DNA of 64,000 nucleotides, taken from NCBI RefSeq assembly GCF_011761185.1, contig NZ_JAAOYM010000001.1, positions 2,046,001 through 2,110,000 on the forward strand, read 5' to 3'. The stretch comes from Saccharomonospora amisosensis. Its GTDB lineage: Bacteria > Actinomycetota > Actinomycetes > Mycobacteriales > Pseudonocardiaceae. The notes under the pieces are model-generated. The model saw nothing but the letters and a program-made list of their open reading frames with translations, was not told the DNA's origin and did not search any database. Positions 41,815 through 51,558 of the stretch are shown here, piece by piece. A program made the translations under genes and the position numbers. Positions within the stretch are counted from its first letter, which is position 1. Every line of letters starts with the position of its first letter.

Positions 41815-41874
41815 GAGGTGGCTGAGGTGGCTGAGGTGGCCGAGGTGGTTGAGGTGGTTGAGGTGGCCGAGGTG
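41815..41874. repeat. 9-bp tandem repeat array (GAGGTGGYY)
   Basis: Six full units of GAGGTGGCT/GCC/GTT (41815-41868) and a partial seventh running into the crtU stop codon. It fills almost all the gap between crtU and the MSMEG_6728-type gene. It is likely length-variable between strains through slippage. Confidence 0.9.
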
Positions 41875-43386
41875 TCAGCGCAGCAGCGCGGCGAGGCCCC
41901 GAAGCACGGTGTGTCGCCCGCTGGTCGGCACGCTGAGCAGGTCGTGCCCGGCCACCCCCCACCGCGCCAGCAGTTGGTTGGCCGCCTGCCAGCCGGTGGT
42001 GGCGGCGCGCTCCATGAGCGCCACCGGCAGGTCGACGCGGACGCAGTCGCCCGCGAGCACGAGCCCGTCCACCGGGGTGAGCACGCCGGGTCTGTGTCGG
42101 AACGTGCCGGGTGCGAACAGCGGGCAGTCGGCGCGCCACTCCACGCGGTCCGCCACGATGCGCGCCCGCGTGGTCTCCGGGTAGACGGCTCGCAGCCTGG
42201 CCAGCAGTTCCGACTCCACCCGCGCGCGCGGCCCGGTGGCGGCGTAGGCGTGCAGTTCCACTACCGAACCGCCGTGCCGGGTAGCCCAACCGGCGGCGTC
42301 ACTGTCGTATCGGTCGAGCAGGCTGATGTTGTCCAGCGGCGGCAGCCCGCCGACCGCGAGGAACGCAGGACGGCCGGTGCCGACCCCTCGGTCCAGCCAC
42401 AGCCTGCGCACGCAGAACGGCGGTGCCGTTTGCTGCGCGGCGATGCGTTCCCGCCACGGGCCGGTGCCAAGGCCCGGGGAGGAGTCGACCACTTCGCGCA
42501 GCCCCGTTACGTCCAGCGCCAGCACGACGGCGTCGGCGTCGACCGCCCGCTCTCCCGCGTAGACCCGCAGCCGCCGCGTGCCGCCCTGCTCGACCCGGTT
42601 GACCGGCACCCCCTCGTTGATCGTGGCGCCGCGGCGCCGCAGGTACTCCGCCAGCGGCTGCCACAGCAGGTGGAACGGCGCGCGCGGCACGTCGAACAGC
42701 AGCCCCTCGGCCGAGCCGAGGAAGTACAGGTGGAACATCACCGCCAGTTCCGCCGCCGAAAGCCGCCGAGGGTGAGCGAAAAAGCTGCGCGAGAACACGT
42801 CGAACGCCAGGTGTTGCGCCGCGGGCGGAAACCCGATGCGTTCCAGCAGGGTCCGCGCGTCCAGGTCGTCGAGTTCTCGGTAGGTGTCCGGTACCCGCAC
42901 GTCCAGCAGCGAAAGGGCCGCCCGCGCGTTCAGCCGTGGCACGTCACGGACGGCGAACGTCGGGCTGCGGGCGACGAAGCCCAGCGCGTTCCACGGCGGC
43001 GTGCGCGGCACCCCGAGGAAGCTGTCCACCCTGCCGTGCGCGTCGACCAGCGGGTAGTCCGGCAGGGCAAGCAGTCCCGCCAGCTGCGGGTCGGCCCTGC
43101 GCAGCAGCGCGCGCAGGTTGTAGTACTGCCTGAAGAACGCGTGGAAACCACGGCTCATCCCGGTGCGGGTGCCGTCGGGCAGTGTGGTGGTCCACCCGCC
43201 GACCCGGCCACCCAGGTACGGCGCGCGTTCGAACAGGTCCACCGCCACGCCTCGCTCCGCCAGCCCGGTGGCCGCCGCGAGCCCCGCGATTCCGCCACCG
43301 GCCACCACGACCCGTGGTGCGGGAGAGGCGACGGTGCGGCGGCCTTGCGGTGCCGGATGCCGTCTGCTCCTGCGGTCGCGACTCAT
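41875..43386 (-). CDS. crtU: carotenoid desaturase/methyltransferase CrtU (isorenieratene synthase type)
   Basis: 503-residue FAD enzyme. The dinucleotide motif VVVAGGGIAGLAAATGLAERG starts near residue 26. RGFHAFFRQYYNLRALLRRADP and the C-terminal GLVLAGDCVRVDLPVALMERAATTGWQAAN distinguish it from ordinary phytoene desaturase (CrtI) and match CrtU, which desaturates beta-ionone rings and shifts a methyl group to give aromatic rings. It is last in the operon, starting in the stop of the methyltransferase gene (4-base overlap). Substrate inferred: beta-carotene to isorenieratene or related. Confidence 0.85.
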   Translation of the reverse strand: MSRDRRSRRHPAPQGRRTVASPAPRVVVAGGGIAGLAAATGLAERGVAVDLFERAPYLGGRVGGWTTTLPDGTRTGMSRGFHAFFRQYYNLRALLRRADPQLAGLLALPDYPLVDAHGRVDSFLGVPRTPPWNALGFVARSPTFAVRDVPRLNARAALSLLDVRVPDTYRELDDLDARTLLERIGFPPAAQHLAFDVFSRSFFAHPRRLSAAELAVMFHLYFLGSAEGLLFDVPRAPFHLLWQPLAEYLRRRGATINEGVPVNRVEQGGTRRLRVYAGERAVDADAVVLALDVTGLREVVDSSPGLGTGPWRERIAAQQTAPPFCVRRLWLDRGVGTGRPAFLAVGGLPPLDNISLLDRYDSDAAGWATRHGGSVVELHAYAATGPRARVESELLARLRAVYPETTRARIVADRVEWRADCPLFAPGTFRHRPGVLTPVDGLVLAGDCVRVDLPVALMERAATTGWQAANQLLARWGVAGHDLLSVPTSGRHTVLRGLAALLR

Positions 43387-44090
43387 GCCCGCGCCTTTCT
43401 GGCGTGGAAGGTGTGCACGATGCCGCGTTGCCAGCCGCCGACGCCACGGCAGCCCACGTCGGTGAAACCGGCCGCCCGGAGGCGGTCGGCGAACCGCGGC
43501 GGCGAGTCGAACCGCCGCACGCTGCGCCACAGGTAGCGGTACAACCGCGCGTCGCCCGCGGCGAGCCTGCCAGCCGGGATGATCATCGACCAGCACACCG
43601 CGTGCCAGGTCAGCCGGGGCAACAGGTTCGGGCTCAGGCTGTAGTCATGCACCACCAGCAGCCCGCCGGGGCGCAGCAGCCGCCGCAGCGTCGTCAGCGT
43701 GGCGTCGGGGTCGGGCAGGTTGCGCACCAGGTAGGCGGCGAAGGCGGCGTCGAACGGTCCCCGCACCCCCGCGTCCGGCAGCGTCTCAACCCGGCTGTGC
43801 ACGAACCGCACCGAGCCGGGCCACTCCTTGGCGCGCGCGACGTCGAGCATGCCGCGCGAGGCGTCCACCGCCACCACGGCCGCGCCGGGATCGGCGGCCA
43901 GCAGCGCGGCGGTCGACGCCCCGGTGCCACAGCCCGCGTCCAGGATGTGGGGACCCGCCTGCCGCGCCGTGGCGGCGGCCTCCCGCAAGTTGGCGTGGTA
44001 GCCGGGATTGAGGCCGACGAGCCGGTCGTAGGCGGCCGCGGCGGCGTCGAAGGCGGCGGGCACGTCCTGCCGAGTGAGCGCGGTACCCAT
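43383..44090 (-). CDS. SAM-dependent methyltransferase of the carotenoid operon (CrtT-like)
   Basis: 235 residues, class I methyltransferase: motif I HILDAGCGTGAST, acidic VVAVDASRGMLDVA, then LPDAGVRGPFDAAFAAYLVRNLPDPD and LRRLLRPGGLLVVHDY, as in UbiE/Coq5-type enzymes. Counterparts in Streptomyces carotenoid clusters are called crtT; their reaction is unsettled. One-base overlap with crtYd and four with crtU show operon membership. Confidence 0.85.
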   Translation of the reverse strand: MGTALTRQDVPAAFDAAAAAYDRLVGLNPGYHANLREAAATARQAGPHILDAGCGTGASTAALLAADPGAAVVAVDASRGMLDVARAKEWPGSVRFVHSRVETLPDAGVRGPFDAAFAAYLVRNLPDPDATLTTLRRLLRPGGLLVVHDYSLSPNLLPRLTWHAVCWSMIIPAGRLAAGDARLYRYLWRSVRRFDSPPRFADRLRAAGFTDVGCRGVGGWQRGIVHTFHARKARA

Positions 44091-44446
44091 CACGGCCCCT
44101 CCGGTGTGCCGCGGGAAATCCGCACCCGTCCGGCTGTTTCCTTGCGTTCGTGGTGGGTCCAGCCGAGCAGGGTGGCCGTGACGAGGCTGAAGCCGAACAG
44201 GAAGTCCTCCACCGGGATGTCCAGCGGGAACCTCAGCCCCAGGAAATGCGCGGCGTCGTAGTGCACGATCGGCGCGCTCAGCTTGGTCAGCCACCCGTCC
44301 ACCGGTACCTGGAAGGCGAACACGATGGCCAGTGTCAGCCAGTACGCCTTGCGACGGAACAGTCCGGTGCGCAGCCAGGCGACCTCGATGAGCACGACGG
44401 CGGCCACCGAAAGCAGCGCGGGCACCGTGTAGCCGAGGCCGATCAT
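44090..44446 (-). CDS. crtYd: lycopene cyclase subunit CrtYd
   Basis: 118 residues with three membrane helices and the conserved PVEDFLFGF motif in the last. It works with CrtYc as a heterodimeric cyclase turning lycopene ends into beta rings. ATG 44446 overlaps the crtYc stop by four bases. Confidence 0.9.
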   Translation of the reverse strand: MIGLGYTVPALLSVAAVVLIEVAWLRTGLFRRKAYWLTLAIVFAFQVPVDGWLTKLSAPIVHYDAAHFLGLRFPLDIPVEDFLFGFSLVTATLLGWTHHERKETAGRVRISRGTPEGP

Positions 44447-44769
44447 GGCCGCTCCCCGAGCGGCAGTTTGCGCACGGTCTCGAACGTCAGCACCGCGCAC
44501 AACGGGATCACCAGGAAGAACAGCGCCTCCTCGACGGGTAGACCCGGCGCAGCCCTGGCCCCGAGGGTGTAGTCGGGGCTGATGCTCCACACCCCCGCGG
44601 CGATGGCGGCGACATCCCACACCAGAAACGCCGCAGCAGGGGGACCGAGCGCGCGCAGCAGCCTGCCGGGCTTGCGGTACACGCCCGCGCCGGTGAACTC
44701 CAGCGGCAGCGTGACGGCGAGGCAGGCGGCCAGTACGAGCAGATAGTGCAGTTGTTCGGTCGATTCCAT
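44443..44769 (-). CDS. crtYc: lycopene cyclase subunit CrtYc
   Basis: 108 residues, three membrane helices, with the matching motif PVEEALFFLVIP. Together with CrtYd it resembles the two halves of fungal-type CarRP cyclases. The ATG lies two bases after the crtB stop. Confidence 0.9.
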   Translation of the reverse strand: MESTEQLHYLLVLAACLAVTLPLEFTGAGVYRKPGRLLRALGPPAAAFLVWDVAAIAAGVWSISPDYTLGARAAPGLPVEEALFFLVIPLCAVLTFETVRKLPLGERP

Positions 44770-44771
44770 GG

Positions 44772-45791
44772 TCAGTCCCTCGTGGTCACCGACAGATCCG
44801 CGGCAGGGTTCGTTCTCGTCGCCCTCGTCGGGGTTGTCGTCCTCGCCAGCGCGGTCCGTGCCACCGCGGCACCGGCGAGCGCGAGCCGACGCGGTGTGCC
44901 GACCACCGCGCGACCGGAGAACACGTCGTGGTCGCGGTCCTCGATGCGGTCGAGGATGCGCGAGTACAGGTCGAGGGCCGTGGCCACACACGGCCGGGAA
45001 GCCGGGTGCAGCATCCCTATCCCCGGGCGGGCCCTGCGGTACACCTCCCGGGTGCGTGCGACCTGGTCGGCCAGCGCCGCCCTCACCTTCGGTTCCGCGC
45101 GCCCGTTCCGCAGGCACCACCGCAGCAGGTCGGTGTCGACCCCGTAGGCGGCGAGCTCGTCGGCGGGCAGGTAGACGCGGCCCATGCGCAGATCCTCGGC
45201 GACGTCGCGCAGGAAGTTGGTGAGCTGGAACGCCGCTCCCAGCGCCGCGGCGTGTGGTTCGGCCTCGCGACGGTCGCAGACCGTGCCAAGCACGGGAAGT
45301 ACCTGCAGTCCGATCACTTCCGCCGACCCGTGCACGTAGGTGTCCAACTCGGTCCTGCTCGGATAGCCGCTGACCGTGAGGTCCATCCGCATCGAGTCCA
45401 GAAACGGCCCGAACAACTCCGGGTCCACGCCGAAGCGCGCGGTGGTGTCGACGACCGCCGCCAACACCGGGTCGTCGGTTGCGCCCGTCGCGAGCCCGTC
45501 GGCCAGCGCGGCCGCGATGTGGTCGATCCGCTCGGCGATGTCGCGCACGGCCCAGCCGGGCTCGGGGTCGTCGACGAGGTCGTCGACATAGCGGGCGAAG
45601 CCGTACAACGCGTGGATCGCGGGCCGCTGCGCGGGCCGCAGCAGCCGCGTGGCCAGGAAGTAGGTCCTGCCGTGCCGCGCGTGCAGCCGCCTGCAGCGTG
45701 CGTATGCCTCGCGCAGGCGCGGCTCGATGACCCTGGCGGCGGTCAGTTCCCTGCCGCTCACGAGCCCACCCACGGCGGACGTTCCCGGCAT
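44772..45791 (-). CDS. crtB: phytoene synthase
   Basis: Couples two geranylgeranyl diphosphates to phytoene. 339 residues from ATG 45791. The two Asp-rich motifs are YGFARYVDDLVDD (with the preceding RRLHARHGRTYFLA) and TNFLRDVAEDLRMGRVYLP. A GTG at 45761 would give 329 residues and fits the family start (SGRELTAARVIEPRLREAYARC) as well. Upstream, TATTCC seven bases before ATG is a weak leaderless-type box. It leads the carotenoid operon; crtE and crtI are not in the window. Confidence 0.92.
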   Translation of the reverse strand: MPGTSAVGGLVSGRELTAARVIEPRLREAYARCRRLHARHGRTYFLATRLLRPAQRPAIHALYGFARYVDDLVDDPEPGWAVRDIAERIDHIAAALADGLATGATDDPVLAAVVDTTARFGVDPELFGPFLDSMRMDLTVSGYPSRTELDTYVHGSAEVIGLQVLPVLGTVCDRREAEPHAAALGAAFQLTNFLRDVAEDLRMGRVYLPADELAAYGVDTDLLRWCLRNGRAEPKVRAALADQVARTREVYRRARPGIGMLHPASRPCVATALDLYSRILDRIEDRDHDVFSGRAVVGTPRRLALAGAAVARTALARTTTPTRATRTNPAADLSVTTRD

Positions 45792-45874
45792 GCCGCGCGG
45801 AATACCCAGGTGACGCCGTGGTGATACGTGCCGCGGCCCTCGGGTCGCTGAAACGGAGGAAGCGCGGCGGTGCC

Positions 45875-46522
45875 TCACGAATCCTTGCGGTTGGCAAGCG
45901 CGAGGCTGAGGCCGAGGCCGATCATCGTGATACCACCCGCCCCGCCGAGGAGTTCCAGCCTGCGCGGTGAGCGCGCGAACCAGTCCCGTGCCGCCGACGC
46001 CGCCAGCGCCCAGCCGGAGTCCAGCAGCAGCGCCACCACCGGCAGCACGATGCCGAGCAGCAGGATCTGCACCGGGACCGGTGCCGCATCCCGCTCGACG
46101 AAGTGGGGCAATACCGCGGCGAGGAACACGATGGACTTGGGATTGGCGAACCCGACGACGAAGCCGTCCCGCAGTACGCGCAACGTGTTGCCCGCGCGCG
46201 GTGTGACGGCCGTGCCGAGTGCCTCGGAAAGCGAGCGCCGGTGCAGTACCGCCCGCACACCGAGGTACACGAGGTAGCAGGCGCCAGCCAACTTGACCAC
46301 GGTGAAGGCCGCGGCCGAACGTTCCACCAGCGCGCCGAGGCCGAAGGCGACCGCGACGATCTGCAGGTAGATGCCCGCGGCGTTGCCGACGACGGTGAGT
46401 AGCGCGTCGCGCCGCCCCAAGGTCAGTGCCCTGCCGATGGTGAACAACACACTCGGCCCTGGCACGATGACCATGACGAACGTCAGCGCCGCGAAAGCCG
46501 CGACCTGTCCGCAGGAAATCAC
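45875..46522 (-). CDS. LysE family amino-acid/metabolite exporter
   Basis: 215 residues with six helices. FVMVIVPGPSVLFTIGRAL is the LysE/RhtB signature and FVVGFANPKSIVFLAAVLPHFV the second one. Substrate unknown (amino acids or homoserine lactone-like compounds in relatives). GTG start with no ribosome binding site but a TAGCCT box six bases upstream. Confidence 0.9.
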   Translation of the reverse strand: MISCGQVAAFAALTFVMVIVPGPSVLFTIGRALTLGRRDALLTVVGNAAGIYLQIVAVAFGLGALVERSAAAFTVVKLAGACYLVYLGVRAVLHRRSLSEALGTAVTPRAGNTLRVLRDGFVVGFANPKSIVFLAAVLPHFVERDAAPVPVQILLLGIVLPVVALLLDSGWALAASAARDWFARSPRRLELLGGAGGITMIGLGLSLALANRKDS

Positions 46523-46528
46523 CTGCGC

Positions 46529-46534
46529 AGGCTA
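46529..46534 (-). promoter_or_regulatory. -10 box of a leaderless lysE-type transcript
   Basis: On the minus strand TAGCCT, six bases (GCGCAG), then GTG. Matches the leaderless arrangement of pepP, rpe and uvrC. Confidence 0.55.
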
Positions 46535-46690
46535 TGACGCGGGGGCGGGCCGAGGTAGTCAATTTCCGGACCCGGCCGGGGGTGTGCGGACTCGATCCGG
46601 TCCGGACGGGTTCCCAGCAGTACCTATCTCAAGGTAGCCTCTTAATCGATTCTCCCGCAGGTCGGCGGTGTGGTCGTCTCGTCCGGGTGA

Positions 46691-47794
<1,104 letters not shown>

Positions 47795-47798
47795 CGCC

Positions 47799-49007
47799 AT
47801 GCCGGTGAAGACACTCGACGACCTGCTCGGCGAGGGCGTCTCGGGCAGGCGCGTGCTCGTGCGCTGCGACCTGAACGTGCCCCTCGACGGCGACACGATC
47901 ACCGACGACGGCCGCGTCCGCGCGGCGCTGCCAACCATCAAGCGGCTCGCGGACGCCGGGGCCAAGGTGATCGTCACCGCACATCTCGGCAGGCCCAAGG
48001 GCGCACCGGACGCGAAGTACTCGCTGCGCCCGGTCGCCCGCAGGCTGGGCGAGCTGCTCGGCGCGGAGGTGCCGCTGGCGACCGACGTGGTCGGTGAGCA
48101 GGCGGCCTCGGTCGTCGGCGCGCTCGCCGACGGCGGCGTCGCCATGCTTGAGAACGTGCGGTTCGACCCGAGGGAGACCAGCAAGACCGACGCCGAACGC
48201 GCGGAGCTGGCTCGCGACCTGGCCGCGCTCGTTGGTGAGGGTGCGGCCTTCGTCTCCGACGGCTTCGGGGTGGTGCACCGCAAGCAGGCCTCGGTCTACG
48301 ACGTGGCCCGCGAGCTGCCCGCCTATGCGGGCGGTCTGGTGCTCGCCGAGCTGGAGGTGCTGCGGACGCTGACCGGCGACCCGAAGCGCCCCTACGCGGT
48401 GGTGCTCGGCGGCTCGAAGGTCTCCGACAAGCTCGCCGTCATCGAGGCGCTGCTGCCGAAGGTCGACCGGCTGCTTATCGGCGGCGGGATGTGCTTCACC
48501 TTCCTCGCCGCGCAGGGCCACGAGGTCGGCGACTCGCTGCTGGAGACCGACATGGTCGACACCTGCAAGCGGCTGCTCGCCGAAGCCGGCGGCAAGCTCG
48601 CCCTGCCGGTGGACATCGTGGCGGCCGACAAGTTCGCGGCGGACGCGAACGTGCGCACCGTGGCGGCCACGTCGATCGAGAAGGGCTGGCTGGGTCTCGA
48701 CATCGGGCCGCAGACGGTCGCGGAGTTCGCGGCGGCGCTGGCGAACGCGCACACGGTGTTCTGGAACGGCCCGATGGGCGTGTTCGAAATGGCGCCGTTC
48801 GCCGAGGGCACCAGGGGTGTGGCCACGGCGATCGCGAACGCCGACGCGTTCAGCGTGGTCGGCGGCGGCGACTCGGCCGCCGCCGTGCGACTGCTCGGCC
48901 TGCCCGAGGAGCGGTTCTCGCACATCTCGACCGGCGGTGGCGCCTCGCTGGAGTACCTCGAGGGCAAGGAACTCCCCGGTGTCGCTGTGCTGAGTGAGGA
49001 GCGCTGA
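47799..49007 (+). CDS. pgk: phosphoglycerate kinase
   Basis: Makes ATP from 1,3-bisphosphoglycerate; 402 residues in two domains. [22 protein letters not shown] and LGRPKG bind the substrate; the ATP site has [10 protein letters not shown] and [13 protein letters not shown]. Four bases after gap, one-base overlap with tpiA. Confidence 0.97.
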   Translation: MPVKTLDDLLGEGVSGRRVLVRCDLNVPLDGDTITDDGRVRAALPTIKRLADAGAKVIVTAHLGRPKGAPDAKYSLRPVARRLGELLGAEVPLATDVVGEQAASVVGALADGGVAMLENVRFDPRETSKTDAERAELARDLAALVGEGAAFVSDGFGVVHRKQASVYDVARELPAYAGGLVLAELEVLRTLTGDPKRPYAVVLGGSKVSDKLAVIEALLPKVDRLLIGGGMCFTFLAAQGHEVGDSLLETDMVDTCKRLLAEAGGKLALPVDIVAADKFAADANVRTVAATSIEKGWLGLDIGPQTVAEFAAALANAHTVFWNGPMGVFEMAPFAEGTRGVATAIANADAFSVVGGGDSAAAVRLLGLPEERFSHISTGGGASLEYLEGKELPGVAVLSEER

Positions 49008-49792
49008 TGGCCCGCAAGCCGCTGATCGCAGGCAACTGGAAGATGAACCTCAATCACCTCGAGGCCATCGCGCTGGTGCAGAAGATCGCCTTCTCGCTGC
49101 CGGAGAAGTACTTCGCGAAGGTGGACGTGGCCGTGCTGCCGCCGTTCACCGACATCCGCAGCGTGCAGACCCTCGTCGACGGCGACAAGTTGCTGCTCAC
49201 CTACGGTGGGCAGGACCTCTCGCCGCACGAGTCGGGCGCCTACACCGGCGACGTTTCCGGGCCGATGCTGGCCAAACTCGGCTGCACCTACGTCGTCGTG
49301 GGGCACTCGGAGCGTCGTGAGTACCACGCCGAAACCGACGAGGTGGTGAACAAGAAGGTCCGTGCCGCCGTCAAGCACGGCCTGACGCCGATCCTGTGTG
49401 TCGGTGAGCCGCTGGAGGTGCGTGAGGCCAGCGGCCACATCGAGCACACCACGGCCCAGCTGATCGCTGGGCTGAAGGGGCTCAAGGCCGAGCAGGTGGA
49501 CGGCATCGTCGTCGCTTACGAGCCGGTGTGGGCGATCGGCACCGGACGGGTCGCCACCCCTTCCGACGCCGAGGAGGTGTGCGCGGCGCTTCGCTCCGCG
49601 CTGGGCGACAAGTACGGGGCCGAGCTGGCCGAGCGGACCCGGGTGCTCTACGGCGGCTCGGTCAAGTCCGGCAACATCGCCGACCTCGTCAAGTGCGACA
49701 ACATCGACGGAGCGCTGGTCGGCGGAGCCAGCCTCGACGGCGAGGAGTTCACCAAGCTCTGTGCCCTCGCGGCGGGCGGCCCGCTTCCCTGA
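49007..49792 (+). CDS. tpiA: triosephosphate isomerase
   Basis: 261-residue TIM barrel. Lys in AGNWKMNLN, His in VVGHSERRE and the catalytic Glu in [17 protein letters not shown] overlap with pgk. Confidence 0.97.
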   Translation: MARKPLIAGNWKMNLNHLEAIALVQKIAFSLPEKYFAKVDVAVLPPFTDIRSVQTLVDGDKLLLTYGGQDLSPHESGAYTGDVSGPMLAKLGCTYVVVGHSERREYHAETDEVVNKKVRAAVKHGLTPILCVGEPLEVREASGHIEHTTAQLIAGLKGLKAEQVDGIVVAYEPVWAIGTGRVATPSDAEEVCAALRSALGDKYGAELAERTRVLYGGSVKSGNIADLVKCDNIDGALVGGASLDGEEFTKLCALAAGGPLP

Positions 49793-49851
49793 ACGTCGGG
49801 GGATTGGGCTACCCTGGAGGCTCCCGCCACCCGCAGTACACAGAGGATGAC

Positions 49852-50082
49852 ATGAAGCTGTTCCTGCAAATTCTGTTGATCGCGACGAGCGTGCTGCTGA
49901 TCGTCGCGGTGCTGCTGCACCGCGGTCGCGGTGGTGGGTTGTCGTCCCTGTTCGGTGGCGGCATGCAGTCCAGCCTGGCCGGGTCGAGCGTGGCCGAGAA
50001 GAACCTGGACCGGATCACGCTCGGCCTCGGTGCCGTCTGGGTCATCTGCGTGGTGGGGCTCGGTTTGCTGGTGAAGATCTGA
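49852..50082 (+). CDS. secG: preprotein translocase subunit SecG
   Basis: 76 residues with two membrane helices (about 3-22 and 53-74) and a glycine-rich cytosolic loop with GGLSSLFGGG, typical of SecG. ATG 49852 follows AGAGGATGAC. A TACCCT box at 49810-49815 may give it its own promoter after tpiA, a neighbour kept across actinobacteria. Confidence 0.92.
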   Translation: MKLFLQILLIATSVLLIVAVLLHRGRGGGLSSLFGGGMQSSLAGSSVAEKNLDRITLGLGAVWVICVVGLGLLVKI

Positions 50083-50135
50083 TCGATGTCGGCGTGCCTG
50101 GGGGTACGCCAACTGTCTGGTGGGTGTGAGAATTC

Positions 50136-50477
50136 ATGGTTGGCGGTAACGCGATTCGAGGCACGCGGGTCGGTGCCGGCCCGACAGGGGAGTCGGAGCG
50201 GGGAGAGACCGCGCCGCGTCGCCGAATCTCCTACTGGTGTGCGAACAGACACGAGTCCTGTCCGTCGTTCGCGATCGACGCCGAGATTCCGGAGGAATGG
50301 GACTGCCCCCGTTGCGGGCTCCCAGCGGGTAGGGACGAGCAGAACCCGCCCGCCGCGCCACGGACGGAGCCGTACAAGACGCACCTGGCGTACGTGAAGG
50401 AGCGGCGCAGCGAGGCCGACGGCGAGGCCATCCTCGCCGAGGCACTGGAACGGTTGCGGCAGCGCAGGCAGATCTGA
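50136..50477 (+). CDS. rbpA: RNA polymerase-binding protein RbpA
   Basis: Actinobacterial factor that bridges the housekeeping sigma factor and core polymerase and stabilises the open complex. 113 residues. The core has four cysteines (YWCANRHESC, Cys35/Cys42, and WDCPRCG, Cys57/Cys60), so it should bind zinc like the Streptomyces protein. PYKTHLAYVKERRS leads into the sigma-interaction helix, EAILAEALERLRQR. The N-terminal tail (to residue 28) contacts promoter complexes. Confidence 0.95.
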   Translation: MVGGNAIRGTRVGAGPTGESERGETAPRRRISYWCANRHESCPSFAIDAEIPEEWDCPRCGLPAGRDEQNPPAAPRTEPYKTHLAYVKERRSEADGEAILAEALERLRQRRQI

Positions 50478-50489
50478 GCCGTCGGCGAC

Positions 50490-51536
50490 GTGGGGTCCAA
50501 CCGGGAGCGAGACAGGCCGCGTCGGCTGCGCTCGTGGTCGGAGCTGAGCACGGCACAACGGTCGCTGTTCGTGCCGCAGCTGCTGTCGCAGCTCGTCGTG
50601 CGGGTCGGCGTCCTCCTGTTGACGCTGGAGTTCCTGCTTGTCGCCGGGCCGAATATCGGGTTCCTCGGCGACGACACCACCGGCCGGGAAGGGCAGGCCG
50701 TGGTGCTTTCGTGCGAGTCCGCCGGTGTGCCCGCGGCAGTGGGGCTGAGCTGGTACCACAGTTGCGAACTCCGAGTTCGCTGGCCGGGCAGTAGCGGTGG
50801 TGGCGGGGAAACCGTGCCACTGGACACCGCGCAACTCGACGCGGACGATGTCGGCCGAACCGTCGATGTCGTGGAACGCGAGGGCGGCGACAAGTGGGGA
50901 ACCGTCCAGCAGTATGTGGCACTGGCGCAGCCCTCGCCCCACGCGGCGCTGGCGGTGATCGCGTTCCTGTCGCTGGGCGTGGTGGCGCTGCTGTTGCCGT
51001 ACTGGTACCGGTTCGGCGATCGCGACGAACGAGCGCGACGCCGGTTCCGGTCGCGGTTCAAGGCGCGGCCCGCGCTCGTGGTGGCGGGCGGCTACTGGCT
51101 GCTGTTCGCGGCGGGCGCGGGCTGGCCGGTTTCCCCGCCGGTGCCGGGCCTGCCGGGCTGGGGAGCGCTGACCTGGCCTCCCGCGTTGCTGCTCGTCACC
51201 GGCGTGCTCGTGCTCTGCACCGGGCTGTTCCTGGTGCGGTATCGGCAGTCGAAGGGCTACCCGGCTGCCGACTTCCGGCCGTCCGCGCTCGGCAGGTTCG
51301 GCCGTGTCGTCGGCGGCGTGCTGCTGTTGGTCATCTCCACCGTCGCGCTGATCGAGTCGGCCGTGTCGGAACAAGGTGCGTGGCCGGTGTGGCCGTTGCG
51401 GTGGTGCCTGCCGGTGCTGCTGCTGGTAACCGGCGCACGGCTGTTGCTCGTCTGGTGGCGGGGGAGGTCGCTGCCCCGACCGAATTCGCGCTCGAGGGAA
51501 CCGGACGCGGCGGCGCGTAGTCAGACCGCCGGCTGA
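50490..51536 (+). CDS. membrane protein of unknown function, first gene of the type-VII-like group
   Basis: 348 residues, not recognised. One helix (about 37-58) precedes an outside region of some 95 residues with two cysteines (VVLSCESAG and WYHSCELRV) that may pair; then a helix (about 150-172), a basic loop RFGDRDERARRRFRSRFKARP, and four more helices. It starts 12 bases after rbpA and ends 22 before the YbaB-like gene, all in one direction. Similar proteins sit near YbaB and WXG100 genes in Pseudonocardiaceae, so a role in that locus is inferred. Confidence 0.6.
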   Translation: MGSNRERDRPRRLRSWSELSTAQRSLFVPQLLSQLVVRVGVLLLTLEFLLVAGPNIGFLGDDTTGREGQAVVLSCESAGVPAAVGLSWYHSCELRVRWPGSSGGGGETVPLDTAQLDADDVGRTVDVVEREGGDKWGTVQQYVALAQPSPHAALAVIAFLSLGVVALLLPYWYRFGDRDERARRRFRSRFKARPALVVAGGYWLLFAAGAGWPVSPPVPGLPGWGALTWPPALLLVTGVLVLCTGLFLVRYRQSKGYPAADFRPSALGRFGRVVGGVLLLVISTVALIESAVSEQGAWPVWPLRWCLPVLLLVTGARLLLVWWRGRSLPRPNSRSREPDAAARSQTAG

Positions 51537-51558
51537 CCTGAAGACGAGGAGCGCGAGC

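Noticed and set aside
41875-43386. Annotating the FAD enzyme as phytoene desaturase CrtI
   Set aside because: The C-terminal LAGDCVRVDLPVALMERAATTGW and RGFHAFFRQYYNLR motifs fit CrtU; the CrtI C-terminal signature is missing.
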